The notes under the pieces are model-generated. The model was given only the letters and a program-made list of their open reading frames with translations. It did no database searches and had not been told where the DNA came from. The translations under genes were made by a program, and so were the position numbers. 64,000 nt of DNA from Schistosoma haematobium (taxonomy: Eukaryota; Platyhelminthes; Trematoda; Strigeidida; Schistosomatidae). Location: contig NC_067196.1 in assembly GCF_000699445.3 (NCBI RefSeq), positions 47,905,364 to 47,969,363 on the forward strand, in the 5' to 3' direction. Shown here piece by piece: positions 11,101 through 21,519 of this stretch. Position 1 is the first letter of the stretch, and each line of letters starts with the position of its first letter.

Positions 11101-11830
11101 CTTGTGTCTTATCAACAAGCTCAAACGACTAGGTATCAAACCACCTCTAATCGACTGGCTTACTTCATACCTAAAAAATCGACACTTTAAGGTTAGGGTT
11201 AATTTCACTTTATCTCAAGCTATGGAATGTTCTAGTGGGGTCCCCCAGGGCTCAGTACTAGGGCCTCTTCTCTTCTTGATTTACATAAATGATCTTCCTC
11301 AACAGGTAACGTCAGACTTATTACTTTTTGCCGACGACGTGAAACTTTGGAGAGAGATACGCAACCAAGACGATATACAGGCTCTTCAAGAGGATCTGAC
11401 TCGACTTCATAGTTGGGCAGACGATAACGGACTTACCTTTAACACTTCTAAGTGTAAAGTAGTCCATCTGCGACATGTCGCAAACTACAGTTACAACTTA
11501 GGAAACTCCTCTCTAGTAGTATCCCAAGTTGAAAAAGATTTAGGAGTCCTGGTGCCCCATGACTTAAAGTCTTACGCTAACTGTGACAAAAATGCCTTCC
11601 GAGCAAACCTTGCACTGGTAACGTTGAGGCGCATTTTTGGTCAGTTTGACGGAAGAACTTTCCACACAATCTTCAATAGTTTCATCCGTCCCCATTTAGA
11701 GTACGGAAACATAGTACTCCCCCCTCACTCCAAAAGGATAAGGTCACTTTGGAGCGTATCCAACGGCGAGCCACGAAATCAGTTCGAGGACTCAAATCTA
11801 AGCCTTACGAAGAACGCCTCCGTTCACTAG
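8189..11830 (+). CDS. CR1-like LINE polyprotein: ORF1-like region, endonuclease, RT
   Basis: The frame is open from 8135. There is no ATG before 8543, so either the first about 118 residues are not translated or the 5' end is truncated. Residues 1-380 are basic and ORF1-like, with no zinc knuckle seen. An apurinic endonuclease domain follows from about residue 383: YTNAAS, SETW at about 416, LGDFNLP at about 524, SDH at about 600. Reverse transcriptase follows: [24 protein letters not shown] at about 959, [14 protein letters not shown], and an intact FADD at about 1047. These domains would nick the target and copy LINE RNA into it. The frame is lost at 11719-11724, a run of six Cs; beyond it the natural C-terminus continues in another frame. 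All visible catalytic motifs are intact. Confidence 0.88.
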   Translation: MKNCRLAAVLDSLGKLGSPSSGSLNTTVVPKNPAGDSTRVKRAQKNQASPPKPSNPSVAARKITGDLVAQSTPKTVRPVNKEPKIHKRTLTSKKQVIKPEPIVKPGKLTTVRDDSLIIMNLVDNPDLPLSLQDKNDRMLWGELNKKLELPRIEPLTVTRLTRGKDSKHLNHPRLLRVTLKNATDVEDVLLASHLLKSDGNVRILPDIPYSERNIIRNVPKESREKFFRGRNIIVQGIPENADPTQSNSDIREWKFIKQSLRLKHILTQHVTRLAKKDGDPRPRLMKITFPSSHMAAAVLEAFRANRRRLPPGIHMHPDRPYEVRTKNKGKLELTIPLVDCLNDKKRVKDRAYHLGKPHIGGLPVHSHKVHTEKQDEAHAFQIESINCLYTNAASLPNKLDELRELSDANKAHLIGISETWTSSQFSDQELALPGMTLFRNDRKIGIGGGVAIYISSCLEVHQVHNLEFNNLEESIWCSVRLSSTSRCLVGVIYRKPTADTEYDSRMLEGLSRSIRLGFTHILILGDFNLPRVNFAEHTYTGGDNSTEARFFNLIDNLGLYENVRSATRWRNSQTPSRLDCVFTNEEFLVDNLSILAPLGKSDHAVIAFSFVIKTKLRYPNNNLRWNFKRLNVRALHDHLQQVAWDVHPQIDVDGHWDFLLHTLLRATNHSVPQTVPKSFKPPTVIKNRTLRLLSRKRHCWAEYKRTNNDGAYRQYKHIRNTCTKAIREDRLQYQTKLMDKFASNPRSLFRYAASLRQAKTGVSQLLGPNGPTNNDGDAANLLAAHYSQTFQPADINFIDDSFICNSTGLSEVDLSADLVFRKLQHLRLDTSPGPDMVHPAILREAASILATPLSVMFSHSLSRGKLPENWKLAHITPICKGGRRNEPSSYRPVALLSLPSKLMESLICDGLNDYLLSLNFFSPQQHGFRKGYSCITNLLTAVDRWTSILDRKGKVDVIYLDFSKAFDKVNHLCLINKLKRLGIKPPLIDWLTSYLKNRHFKVRVNFTLSQAMECSSGVPQGSVLGPLLFLIYINDLPQQVTSDLLLFADDVKLWREIRNQDDIQALQEDLTRLHSWADDNGLTFNTSKCKVVHLRHVANYSYNLGNSSLVVSQVEKDLGVLVPHDLKSYANCDKNAFRANLALVTLRRIFGQFDGRTFHTIFNSFIRPHLEYGNIVLPPHSKRIRSLWSVSNGEPRNQFEDSNLSLTKNASVH

Positions 11831-12135
11831 ACCTTTACCCACTAGAATATAGGCGTCTTAGAGGTGATTTATTAATGGCTTATAGTATTCTTAACACTTC
11901 TGGACATCCTCTTAAACACCTACTTAAGCTTAGTTCGAACAATAACCTAAGGGGTAACACCCAGAAACTGGAAACACAACATAGCAAGACGGAATGTAGA
12001 CACAACTTCTACTCCTTAAGAGTTGTCAAAAGCTGGAATTCGCTGCCGGCCGAGCTAGTCCAAGCGACTTCTCAGGAGTCCTTCAAGAGGCAACTTGACC
12101 TATTCTTAAGGACCAAGGACAGCATCGCACTATGA
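11719..12135 (+). pseudogene. C-terminal end of the CR1-like ORF, shifted frame
   Basis: Continues the LINE protein after the frameshift. The frame reads [14 protein letters not shown]..., then a region ending with [10 protein letters not shown], which is the conserved C-terminal signature of CR1-like proteins. It stops at 12133-12135. The frame change is explained by the loss of one C in the run at 11719-11724. Confidence 0.8.
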
Positions 12136-12285
12136 TTTACCAATTTCTTTTCCTCTTTTATTGTTAACATACCTAGGTTCCTGCCTGGAGGATTTGGTGA
12201 TCCCCTGCTACTAGACACGGAAGCCTGTTAAGCGAAAGCTTCTTCTATTCCGTCCACAACCATTTGAACCATTTGAACCATTTTA

Positions 12286-13439
12286 GCGGGAGCGATTAAT
12301 ATTAACGATACAGGGTTAGTAAACGGTGGTTTTGGTGCTAACTTTTGACATTATGGCGAACTTGCGCCGACTAAAACCCCTCTACCCCCAAATTTTTACG
12401 ACCAGAACTTTAGTAGATTATGTTAATAAACAGAAATGCGTTAATTTTGAGGTGATTTTAACTCAGGTCATTAGAAATAAAATTATGCTTTGCAACCATG
12501 CTGGTGATACACACGAAAGTTACGTCCATAGCAGTTTCCAAAGTAGTCTTTATTGGTTGTTATAGAGGTGTTCATCACACCTATGAAAACTTCAGTTTTC
12601 TTCGTTCCGAAATTATGTGATGCACATATATTCCTAGGCTCACAAACATCAGTTGAGACAGCGTTTGGCAAGTAGACTTTTCATCAGAACTTGCCTACTT
12701 CATGTAGCTGTCAGGTCAAAAACACCTAGGTTTTGTGTCATGTGGTCAAGCATGCCGTTTGTTTTTTATGTGCATAGTTGGTTCAACTCATCATACTTTT
12801 GTGTACAATAAGGTATCAGAGCATATTACTTAGAGTCATATAACGAAGAGTTGATTTCAATCATTTATAGTGCTTCACACTTCCTGGATCAAATGGTTCA
12901 CATGTGAGTCTTGTCGCACTCCTTTTGTGACTAGTTCATAAGTTTCTTGGTGTTCAGTGTTGGTCCCTTTATTGCATCTCTAATTACTTTTTAATGTCAA
13001 GATTTCCAAAATCGTTTTGGTTTGTAAAATAATTGTTTTGTGTCCGCTTCTTAAGTGGCATTGTGGCAGACGGGTATATTTCTTTCTGGTCGTGGTTGGA
13101 ATACGATGTGATAACTGCAACAAATGATGCCATGACAAATACAGTGAACTCACTATATCCGCTTATGGAGATTACAAATACGGTGAGCATAGGAAACTTG
13201 GAATTTATTGTCATTTGCTAACGTCAGAAGTAAATAATAGCAAAATTCAGTCATTTAGTTTCTCACTCTAAAGGATCGACAGAATAAGCTGTAGAGGTGG
13301 AGTTATTCAGTGCTTAAAGAGCACTGTAACCATACGAGATATCAAGACAGTGGTACATAAATCACGAACATTTGAGTTGGTGCAGTGCCGGCTTGGATGT
13401 AAAGAGTAAGACTAGTCGTAGTTTACCGTAGCCCTTAAT
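12286..13439. other. No recognisable gene
   Basis: About 1.1 kb between two LINEs. Only short ORFs under 80 codons are present. I see no domain, tRNA or clear repeat. Confidence 0.5.
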
Positions 13440-15140
13440 GTATATTAGATTATTTCCTCTCAATTAGGTTGACTAATATATTAGCTAAGATCTGGGAGTT
13501 GGACGTTATCCCATCTGACTGGTCACAATCACTTATCGTCCCAATATATAAGAGAGGGTCAAAATCATCCTGTGATAACTATAGAGGGATTAGTTTAACT
13601 AATACAGTATCTAAAATACTAGTCTCGATAATTATCGGATGCCTAGCTAAGACTCGTGAACTGCAAACACGAGAGAATCAAGCTGGCTCCAGACCTGGTC
13701 GTGGCTGCACCGACCACATATTCATCATTCGTCAGGTCCTAGAACACAGGCATACTTATCGGCGTCCGACAATAATGGTCTTTTTTGAATTAAAAGCAGC
13801 ATTTGACTCTGTAAACCGCGATATTCTGTCGCAGTGTCTGTTATTGAAAGGCGTACCTCAGAAGTACATAAACCTTGTATAGGCTCTTTACTCGAACACT
13901 ACTAATCGAGTCAGAGCTTATGGCGAACTGTCATCTGCTTTTGTAACATCAAGCGGTGTCCGTCAAGGCTGTCCACTGTCTCCATTTTCGTTTAACTTCA
14001 TCATAGACCTACTGATGAAAATAACGTTCTCGTCGACTGAATTATCGGGTATTGATCCCCTTCCAGGAGGTCCACTTATCGACTTAGAATACACAGATGA
14101 CATAGTTCTGTTTGGTGAAGACGTTGATAAAATGCAGAGTCTTTTGGTAGCACTGAGCAACGATGCCAGAATTTTTGGAATGCACTTCTCTCCCTCTAAA
14201 TGCAAGTTGTCGCTTCAGGACTGGTCTGCGTCAACACCTGAACTAAGGATAGGGAGTGAAGTAGTGGAACGCGTTGACAACTTCACTTATCTTGGAAGTC
14301 TGATCAACCCTAATGGGTTGGTGTCCGATGGAATCTCAGCACGCATTCGAAAAGCTCGTTTGGCTTTTGCCAACTTACGTCACCTATGGCGAAGGCGGGA
14401 TATCCGTTTATCAATAAAAGGACTAGTATACTGCGCAGCAGTTTGTTCTATTCTACATTAGGGCTGCGAAACGTGACCATTAAGAGTAGAAGATACTCGT
14501 AAGCTATTAGTATTTGACCACAGATGCCTTAGAAATATTTCTGGCATCTGCTGGGATCACCGGGTAAGTAATAGTGAGGTTAGACGCAGGATATTAGGGA
14601 ATGATGGTAAATCATTTGATGAGGTTATGAATCTTCATCGACTGAAATGGTTGGGTCACGTGTTACGTATGCCTGAACACCAATTACCACGACGTGCAAT
14701 GCTAACCGGTATTGGAGATGGTTGGAAGAAAGTTAGAGGCGGCCAAACCAAAACGTGGCATCAGTGCTCGGAGACACTAACTTCTAGTCTGAGCCATGTT
14801 GGTAGATGCGGACTACTTGGTCGGGGTCCACGTGACTATCGTAACTAATGATTGGAGACTGTGGTTGACATGACTTAGAATCGATCACAATGGCGTAGGT
14901 GTTTACACTTTATGTCTTCCCTTAAAGTAACATTAAAATCACTTAATATCTTTCTTTCTACGAACTAATTCTTTCCTCCTGTACTACATCCTTATATGCA
15001 ATCTTTCTTTTATGTATTATTACCATTGAATTAACTACTATGAATTTGGTGTTCATCTTGCTGTGCTAATGCGGTATGGCAACCTGGACCGATGCATATA
15101 TGTGCCTGGTCCCACGTTGTAGCTGACTGACTGACTCAAA
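13440..15140 (+). mobile_element. RTE-type LINE, 5' truncated
   Basis: Reverse transcriptase and C-terminal region of an RTE-clade LINE, with no endonuclease. A single frame runs from 13469 to 14848 without frameshifts. The 3' UTR ends in a TGACTGACTGAC-like tail near 15125. The 3' region contains GTGCTAATGCGGTATGGCAA near 15063, which recurs inverted at 15250-15280. Confidence 0.8.
13469..14848 (+). pseudogene. RTE-type reverse transcriptase with three in-frame stops
   Basis: The RT fingers and palm are visible: DNYRGISLTNTVSK, ELKAAFDSVNR, SGVRQGCPLSPFSF, and YTDD in place of the usual Y/FADD (both aspartates kept). After them comes the RTE C-terminal region (LHRLKWLGHVLRMPEH). Three nonsense codons break one continuous frame: TAG at 13880-13882, TAG at 14459-14461, and a TGA shortly after where tryptophan is expected. 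The N-terminal endonuclease is absent, as in a 5'-truncated insertion. The pattern of point mutations without indels suggests a fairly young, inactive copy. Confidence 0.82.
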
Positions 15141-15164
15141 CAAACTACAGTCCTGGTCAAACCA

Positions 15165-15335
15165 GTGCAGTACATTCATAATAGGTGACTTCAATGTACC
15201 TTTTATAAAGTCAGTCAGTAACAACGTAGAGCTTCTTACGTACGTACATCATTTCGAGTTGCCATACCACATTAGCACAGAGATGTAGTTGTTCATTCAA
15301 ATCCCGTAGTGGTAGAGGTAGTAAGAGTATAAGCA
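15165..15335 (-). mobile_element. Inverted RTE 3' tail fragment
   Basis: The minus strand repeats the 3' UTR motif of the preceding RTE element (TGTGCTAATGTGGTATGGCAA at about 15255-15280) with diverged flanks. It forms an inverted pair with 15060-15130. Confidence 0.5.
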
Positions 15336-15620
15336 GTAACCTTTTTAAAGTGAGCTTAGAGTCAGGTTCATCAAAAAGCCGTCTGACTAAAATCTTCTAG
15401 AAATCAAAATCTCGCTCTCTTTATTACAGTACATTATGGATCTCACCAGATGACATACATGGCGCTCATCTATCCTACACTTAATCACCACTCATAATGA
15501 TAATTCTAATCAAGTACCCTTCACTCATAGGGAGAAGTAATGATTACTTACTTACTTTACTTACGCCTGTTACTCCCAATGGAGCATAGGCCGCCGACCA
15601 GCATTCTCCAACCCATCTGG

Positions 15621-16171
15621 TCATGGGCCTACCTTTCTAATTCCATCCAACTCTTGTTCATTTTTCTCATGTCTATCTCCATTTCTCGGCGTAATGTGTT
15701 CTTTGATCTTCCTCTTCCCCTCCGGCCATGAGGATTCCATGTGAGGGCTTGCCTTGTGACGCAGTTGGGTGCTTTCCCCAATCTGTGTCCTATTCACTTC
15801 CTGCACTTCTTCCTGATTTCTTCCTCCACTGGTTTCTGGTTTGTTCTCTCCTATAGTAGGTTGTTGCTGATAGTGTTTGGCCAACGAATCCCAAATATTT
15901 TGCGTAGACAGCTGTCAATAAACACTTGTATTTTCTGTATGATGACTTTCGTAGTTCTCCAGGTTTCCGCCCCATACAGTGGATCTGTCTTGACATTTGT
16001 ATTGAAAATTCCGACCTTGGTGTTGGTTGACAGTTGTTTTGAGTTCCAGATGTTGTTCAGTTGTAAATATGCTGCTCTTGCTTTTCCGATTCGCGCCTTC
16101 ACATCTGCATCAGACCCACCGTGTTCATCAATGATGCTGCCTAAATATGTAGAGGTTTTTACATCTTCCAA
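15621..16171 (-). pseudogene. RTE thumb and C-terminal region, frameshifted
   Basis: Frame 15851-16171 reads [20 protein letters not shown]...[19 protein letters not shown], the post-palm region of RTE proteins. It continues in other frames (15790-15996, 15621-15884) with fragments of the basic C-terminus. At least two frameshifts separate the pieces. Confidence 0.8.
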
Positions 16172-16216
16172 ATCTTCTCTGTCAAGTGTGATGTAGTTGG
16201 TGCATGTTGTGTTGTA

Positions 16217-16564
16217 TCAGAGAATCTTGCTTTTCCCTTTGTGTATGTTGAGACCTACTGCTGCTGAGGCTGCTGCTACACTAGTTGTCTTCTCTCGCAT
16301 TTGTTGTTGTGTGTGCGATAGAAGAGCCAGATTGTTTGCGAAGTCTAGATCGTCCATCTGCATCCTAGCTGTCCACTGTATCCCATGCTTCTCCCCAGAT
16401 GTTGACGTCTTCATGATCCAGTCGATCACCAGGAGAAAGAGAAAGGGTGATAGTAAGCAACCTTGCCTGACACCGGTTTTTACCTCTAACGAGTTTGTCA
16501 CTTGTCCTCTATGCACGATTTTGTAGTTTAATCCATCATAGGAATTCCGTCTGATATTGACCAT
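16217..16564 (-). pseudogene. RTE RT palm fragment with FANN in place of FADD
   Basis: Reads TGVRQGCLLSPFLFLLVIDW, then DDLDFANNLALLSH. The metal-binding pair of reverse transcriptase (normally FADD) is Asn-Asn, encoded by GCA AAC AAT. The copy at 57131-57343 has the same replacement. Such an RT should not polymerise DNA, so this element could have moved only with enzyme supplied in trans. Confidence 0.85.
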
Positions 16565-16791
16565 CTCCTCAGGTATGCCGCAATGTCATAGAAGCCTCCA
16601 TAGTGTTGTCCTGTCCACGCTATCAAATGCTTTTTCGTAGTCAATGAATTTGATGTAGAGTGATGAATTTCATTCAATTGATTGCTCCACAATGATCCGT
16701 AGTGTTGCGATTTTGTCTGTACACTATTGATCCTTACGGAATCCGGCCTGTTGGCCTCGACGTTGGGTGTCTACGGAGTCTTTCATTTTGT

Positions 16792-18423
16792 TTAACAGCA
16801 CCGATTTGAAGACTTTTCCTGGTATTGAGAGATGCCCCTGTAGTTCATACACTTTCTGAGGTCGCCTTTCTTTGGTATCTTGATCAGGTATCCTTTTCTC
16901 CAGTCTGTTAGCGCTTGTTCTTCATCCCAAATCTTGCTGAAGTGAATGTGCAATATCCTTGCAGTTACTGCTACATCTGCTTTCAGTGCCTCTGCTGGAA
17001 TGTTGTCTGATCCTGCTGCTGTGCCGCTTTTGATTTGTCTGATGGCCATGCTGATTTCTTCAATTGTTGGTGGGCCAACATTGATTGGGAGGTCCGTGGG
17101 TGCTGCTTCGATATTCGGTGGTTTCAGTGGAGCTGGTCGATTCAAGAGTTCTTTGAAGTGTTCTACCCACCTGTTTCGTTGTTCTTCAATGTTGGTGATT
17201 ACCTCGCCTTCCTTGCTTTTCACTGGTCGTTCTGTTTTGCGGCGATTTCCAGAGAGTTTCTTTGTTGTGTCATACAATTGTCTCATGTTTCCTTCTCTTG
17301 AAGCCTTTTCCGCCGTCGTTGCTAAATCTTCTACATATTTACGTTTGTCGGTTCTGATGCTCCTCTTCACTTGTTTGTTTACTCCTGTGTATCCAGCTTG
17401 TGCCTTGGCTTTATCTGCTCTTGTTCGACTGATATTGATTACTGCCTTCTTGTTCCTTTTTCCTTGAATCTTATCCAGTGTATCAACAGTGATCCATTCC
17501 TTGTGATGGTGCTTCTTGTGACCCAGGACCTCATGACATGTTGAAGTGATTGCCTCTTTGATCCTCTTCCAGTTGCTCTCCACAGTAGTTTCTTCTCCAT
17601 TGAGTAGATCATAAAAGGCCTGGAACTTATTGCTGAGGACTATCTTGAATTTGTTGAGTTTGTTAGTATCCTGAAGAAAGGTTGTATTGAACTTTTGTGA
17701 TATTTTCCGCCCCATTGTCCAGTGCTTCTTGAGTTTCAATTTCATCTTGGCGACCAGTAAGTGATGATCTGATGCTATATCAGCTCCTCTCTTGGTTCTC
17801 ACGTCCTCTATAGTCCTCCTGAACGTTTTGTTGACGTAAATATGGTCGATTTGGTTCTGTATAGTGTGATCCGGTGATGTCCACATGGTTTTGTGTGTGC
17901 GTTTGTACGGGAATATAGTCCCGCCTATGACCAGTTTATTGAAGGCACATAGGTTTGAAAATCTCTCATTATTTTCGTTCCTTTCTCCCAGTCCGTGTCG
18001 TCCCATGATGTCTTCATATCCAGTGTTGTCCATTCCGACCTTGGCGTTTAGGTCTGCCATCAGAATGGTCAAGTCCTTTGTTGGGCACTTCTTGACAATT
18101 GACTGCAGCCTATTGTAGAATTGATCTTTAACGTCTTCATTGTAGTCGTTGGTAGGCGCATAGCATTGGATGAAGTTTATTGTCATGCCCTCTTTCTTTG
18201 TTTTGAAGGAGGCTTTGATGATCCTTGATCCATGAGATTCCCATCCTATAAGTGCCTTTTGTGCTTGTTTAGACAGCATCAGTGTAACTCCTTGTGTATG
18301 TGGAGCATTTTCTTCTTCATGGCTGGAGTATAACAGAAGCTCCCTTGAAGCTAGTCGTTGTTGTCCAACTTGCGTCCAATGTGTTTCACTGATCCCAAGT
18401 ACCTCTAGGTTGTATCTCCTCAT
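16792..18423 (-). pseudogene. RTE endonuclease and N-terminal RT region
   Basis: A 543-codon frame. The APE-type endonuclease is visible as LEVLGISETHW (catalytic Glu), LTILMADLNAKVG (Asp and Asn) and IASDHHLLVAK (His). A long basic linker follows, then the first RT motifs (AGSDNIPAEALKAD, KGYLIKIPKKGDL, NYRGIS), after which the frame breaks. The ATG at 18423 is internal to the domain: the same frame continues upstream through IAAE to a TGA near 18460, which sits in the conserved N-terminal NVRT-like segment. The endonuclease has thus lost its start through one nonsense codon. No host function is expected. Confidence 0.85.
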
Positions 18424-18800
18424 TTCTGCAGCAATTTGGAAGACTCTCCCGGTCTCTCACACTGTACAAACATTCCATGTGCCTAAATAAATGGTTGCTC
18501 TGGTTGTCAGAAGGGGCATCGGCCTCGTGACTTCCGAAGGAACTCAGCTTTCACCATGAGGTGTCATAACTCTTCTAAATGAAGACCTCTCAGGGCAGAG
18601 TTTAAATTATCTGAATAATTTTTCCTGGTTACCTTTTTTAGCGAGTTAGTTTTCTACGGGATGGGGTCGCTAATCCCGTGCCCAGCCCTCCTTTATCCGG
18701 GCTTGGGGCTGGCGGTAGCCCCAGAGGGGCTCCTGGCGTAGTCAGGAGTAATCTTAGGGTCGTCATATTCAAGTTGATTGTTGTTATCCAACCCCGCGAT

Positions 18801-20135
18801 CCATCTTAATATATGGAAGGCAGATGTAAAAGTGATCAGCTCTGTGGCCTTAAATGAGAAAATATGCACAGAAGTGCCAGTAGAAGTCACGGAGCCACTT
18901 CTGCCAGTTATACAGCTAAGCAGTTAAACCATTTATGCCCCTGGAAAGTTCCGGTAAAGAATAGGCAGTTCCATCCCCGGATAAACTGGAACATTCAACT
19001 TCTATTGAGAAAAGAGAAAGTAAACGTTGCAACATCTTGGAAAAGTAAATGCAATAGAACGCTGCAAGTCGATCCGGAAAAAGTGCAAAAACAATATACG
19101 AAAATCACTTTTCACAAACTGCAGCTAGGAAGTTAAAGCGACTGTCCTTATATATCAATCATAGAACAAGGACGGAACCCATGGATTCCCAGTTTAATTA
19201 CGAGAGTTCATCCTAGTTGATAGAGCGAATCTAGGATAGAGTAGAAGCCATGAGTGAAGACTTCGTGACTATTTCCACTCACGAGCCTCCTGTCAATATA
19301 GGACTAGCCCCCGAAACTGTCGCCGAATCGGTCACTCATTGTGGACTTACGCCAGAATGAGTCACCAAAAGGACTAAGCAATTTAGACAAAATAATCAGG
19401 ATCGAATACGTTACACTCCTGGCTCCGTTCCAAGTCTCTTATTTTTCATACCCCATGTAAATAAATTCCCACGTATTGTAAAGTCTCTGATGCCACTTTA
19501 CTCTGATGTCAACATGTGGCGAAAAGTAACTGAGAGTACCGTTGCTTGTGGATTTCTGGCCGATCTAGACGTTTGGCAAGCTGATTTAAATTGTGGTTAA
19601 TGCCCTATCAATACAGTTATATTTCTACATTCACATTGGACACATACGTAAATAGCGAAACATGGGGAAAACATCAGTGTCCTTAGTCCTGTATCATAGC
19701 CATCTGGCAGTAATAGTGGGTCGCAATCTTCGAACCGCACCATACTGCCGTGCAGTTGTGTCTGAAGGGTTGAGAACCATGTGAGCATCAAGACGAACAT
19801 TTATCAAGTTGGATACAAATATGCTTGCCATGGTATGTACAGCCGTAGTGAGATCCAGACTTGGAGATTTCTCATGCTCCAAGGCCCTGCTTAATTGACT
19901 CGAACATCTTGAAAAAAGTATTGAGGATAACTACCCGTGCAATTCCGGAATTCTAAGGCTTACCATACACAGTAGGGGTTGAGAATTTAGATCTATTTTT
20001 TTGTATGGGATACTAAGTGGGGATCTTTCTATCTTTGTCCTTAGGGTATGATATACTTGTTTCAAGCATTTACTGGTTTCTAAAGAATTTTGTACCTTAC
20101 TCAGCACTTACTTTTGTGCACTTCCTTACAGGAAT
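18801..20135. other. No recognisable gene; upstream region of the PDCD10 homologue
   Basis: Only short ORFs. A pyrimidine-rich stretch ending TTACAG at 20130 lies five bases before the PDCD10 ATG. It looks like a splice acceptor, for a 5' UTR intron or for spliced-leader trans-splicing. I found no promoter that I can support. Confidence 0.45.
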
Positions 20136-21004
20136 ATGGCTGGAAGTAGGTGGCCGGCTGCAGTGGCTCCTACTAACAGAGTCGGCAATGCTTCTCGAGC
20201 AAAACAAGTTATTTTCGAACCTACATTTGCCAAAGTATGTCTTTATCATACGAAGTATAGATTTTATTAAGATGGAAAAAGAGAATTACGCTTTAACTCA
20301 GCGACTAAAGGAAGCTTTCTATAAGGTAAGTTTGAATTAGGATACAAATTCGTGCCTATATTAGGTAGAGAAGCGGTATCCTGGTTTCAGTAAAGATTTC
20401 ATGATTGGCTTGCTTCAGCGGATGGGAGTCGATAGTGAAATCGACGTGACTGAAACGTGTTTACGGATTGCTGCTCTTCAGGAGTGTGGTATTGCCTTTG
20501 ATGTTTTTTTAGATTGCATGTAATTTCAGATAATCCAAGGACGTCAAGAAATCCTAGAGTTTTGGAGTTGGAACTTACGGCTAAGACCCTGAAAACTATT
20601 CTTAGTAGCATACCTGATGAAATTATCGACCGCAGAGCATTTATAGAAGTCATCAAGTAATTCAATTGTTCAACAAAAGTTATTTACTTAGAGGAATAGC
20701 AGATGCGATAAAGATGTTGTTAGCTGCTGTGGGTGCGTTTTATGATACGTTACCACCAGGAACACAAAAGAAATGTCTTGAAGATCAAAAACGAAAATTT
20801 ATCACCTACTGTCGTAAATTTAGTGACACTTTGAAGCAGTACTTTAGGAACAACGAGTTAGTGTGGAATTGTTTAACTATAAATTCGATTTTTACTGTTT
20901 CTTGTCTTTTGGTAGCCATCAAAAGTAAACTTAATAAAGATGAAAAACGGCTTCCCTCACAAATGTTTAGTAAAGCTACTGTAGGTATGATACTCTCATC
21001 TTAA
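20136..21004 (+). CDS. PDCD10: PDCD10/CCM3 homologue (split gene, at least five exons)
   Basis: Spliced exons read as programmed cell death protein 10. Proposed exons: 20136-20234, 20272-20325, 20365-20488, 20530-20656 and 20692-20856, plus an uncertain C-terminal exon (20926-20984, or read-through to the TAA at 21002-21004). All introns are 35-41 nt with GT..AG ends, and phases agree across exons 1-5. Matching landmarks: FEPTFAKMEKEN and LKEAFYKVEKRYPGFSKDF (N-terminal dimerisation helices), TETCLRIAA, AKTLKTILSSIPDEIIDR, IKGIADAIKMLLAAV, and KRKFITYCRKFSDTLKQYF (the FAT-homology helix that holds the lysines used for paxillin and CCM2 binding). In animals the protein is a cytoplasmic/Golgi adaptor of GCK-III kinases and STRIPAK. 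The expected last residues (a NLILxTFK-like end) were not found, so the 3' exon may lie downstream. Confidence 0.85.
20235..20271 (+). other. Micro-intron 1 of the PDCD10 homologue (37 nt)
   Basis: GTATGT donor and TTATTAAG acceptor, phase 0. Removing it joins TFAK to MEKEN, which restores the alignment to other PDCD10 proteins. An alternative acceptor at TATAG (20260) breaks the frame. Confidence 0.75.
20326..20364 (+). other. Micro-intron 2 of the PDCD10 homologue (39 nt)
   Basis: GTAAGT donor, TATATTAG acceptor, phase 0. Without splicing, the frame stops within five codons. Confidence 0.8.
20489..20529 (+). other. Micro-intron 3 of the PDCD10 homologue (41 nt)
   Basis: GTATTG donor at 20489 (or GTGGTA at 20486, same phase) and AATTTCAG acceptor at 20529, phase 1. 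The exon otherwise runs into a TAA. Confidence 0.7.
20657..20691 (+). other. Micro-intron 4 of the PDCD10 homologue (35 nt)
   Basis: GTAATT donor, TTTACTTAG acceptor, phase 2. Splicing joins EVIK to GIADAIK, matching the family at the IKxIAxAIK motif. Confidence 0.8.
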
Positions 21005-21519
21005 GCTGTTTATCATCTCGCTTTCTAATTAGACACTCCACTTAGTTCGACTTCTGAGTTTTATTTAAAATAGTGTACTGGCGAGCTAAGGTTTTTTCTT
21101 GTTTCGATTCATTGTTGTCAGTTATTCAGTATTTCGTATTTAATAACTCTAATCGCACTATACGCTGTTTATTCCACTGTTTTTTTTCTCTCTCATCGTC
21201 CTCTTGTTTTAGATGTAATGCGTTGACTTTGTCTGACCAGTAATTGGAGTTAGTGGTGTTGTAATTCAATATGTTAAGCACTCAACTTTTAACCTATACT
21301 TGACGTGTCTAAAATCTGCCTTAAATACTTCGGCTAAAGCAGTTAGGTTGCAGATCATACCGTAAATTCACAAAAACCCGACAGATGAATATGTTCTAAA
21401 TTGTACTAGATTTATTGAGCGTAAGCCATCAATAGTTAAACATCGTCATCTCCTTCCATCTGTATACTGATCTTTATTTGTTTTATGAGGTTAAATTTAT
21501 CTCAGTCCGATGAATTTTG
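21005..21519. other. 3' flank of the PDCD10 homologue, nothing recognised
   Basis: AT-rich. It may hold an intron before a last exon or the 3' UTR. No motif I can defend. Confidence 0.4.

Larger units (their letters stand above)
8021..12285 (+). mobile_element. CR1-like LINE, nearly complete
   Basis: Non-LTR retrotransposon with a 5' leader, one long ORF holding an N-terminal basic region, endonuclease and reverse transcriptase, a CR1-type C-terminal region, a short 3' UTR, and a 3' end made of a 9-bp repeat (ACCATTTGA, 2.8 copies at 12259-12283). Short 3' tandem repeats in place of poly(A) are characteristic of the CR1 clade. The 5' limit is a guess. Confidence 0.85.
15538..18800 (-). mobile_element. 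RTE-type LINE, nearly full length, degraded
   Basis: Minus-strand LINE. The 5' UTR lies about 18560-18800, including a GC-rich segment near 18690-18740. Endonuclease and RT linker follow (18490-16792), then a frameshifted RT (about 16790-16217), then a thumb and C-terminal region (16171-15560). The 3' end is a TAAG-type tail (TTACTTACTTTACTTAC on the plus strand at 15543). The same family recurs at 39.1, 40.5, 56.1, 57.9 and 62.2 kb. It belongs to the endonuclease-RT type common in schistosomes (RTE clade, SR2-like). Confidence 0.85.

Noticed and set aside
16946..17467. Plus-strand 173-codon ORF
   Set aside because: Antisense to the RTE endonuclease and linker on the minus strand; no domain of its own.
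20017..20340. 107-codon ORF across the PDCD10 start
   Set aside because: Only its last third (exon 2) is coding; the first part is upstream and intron sequence read through in one frame.
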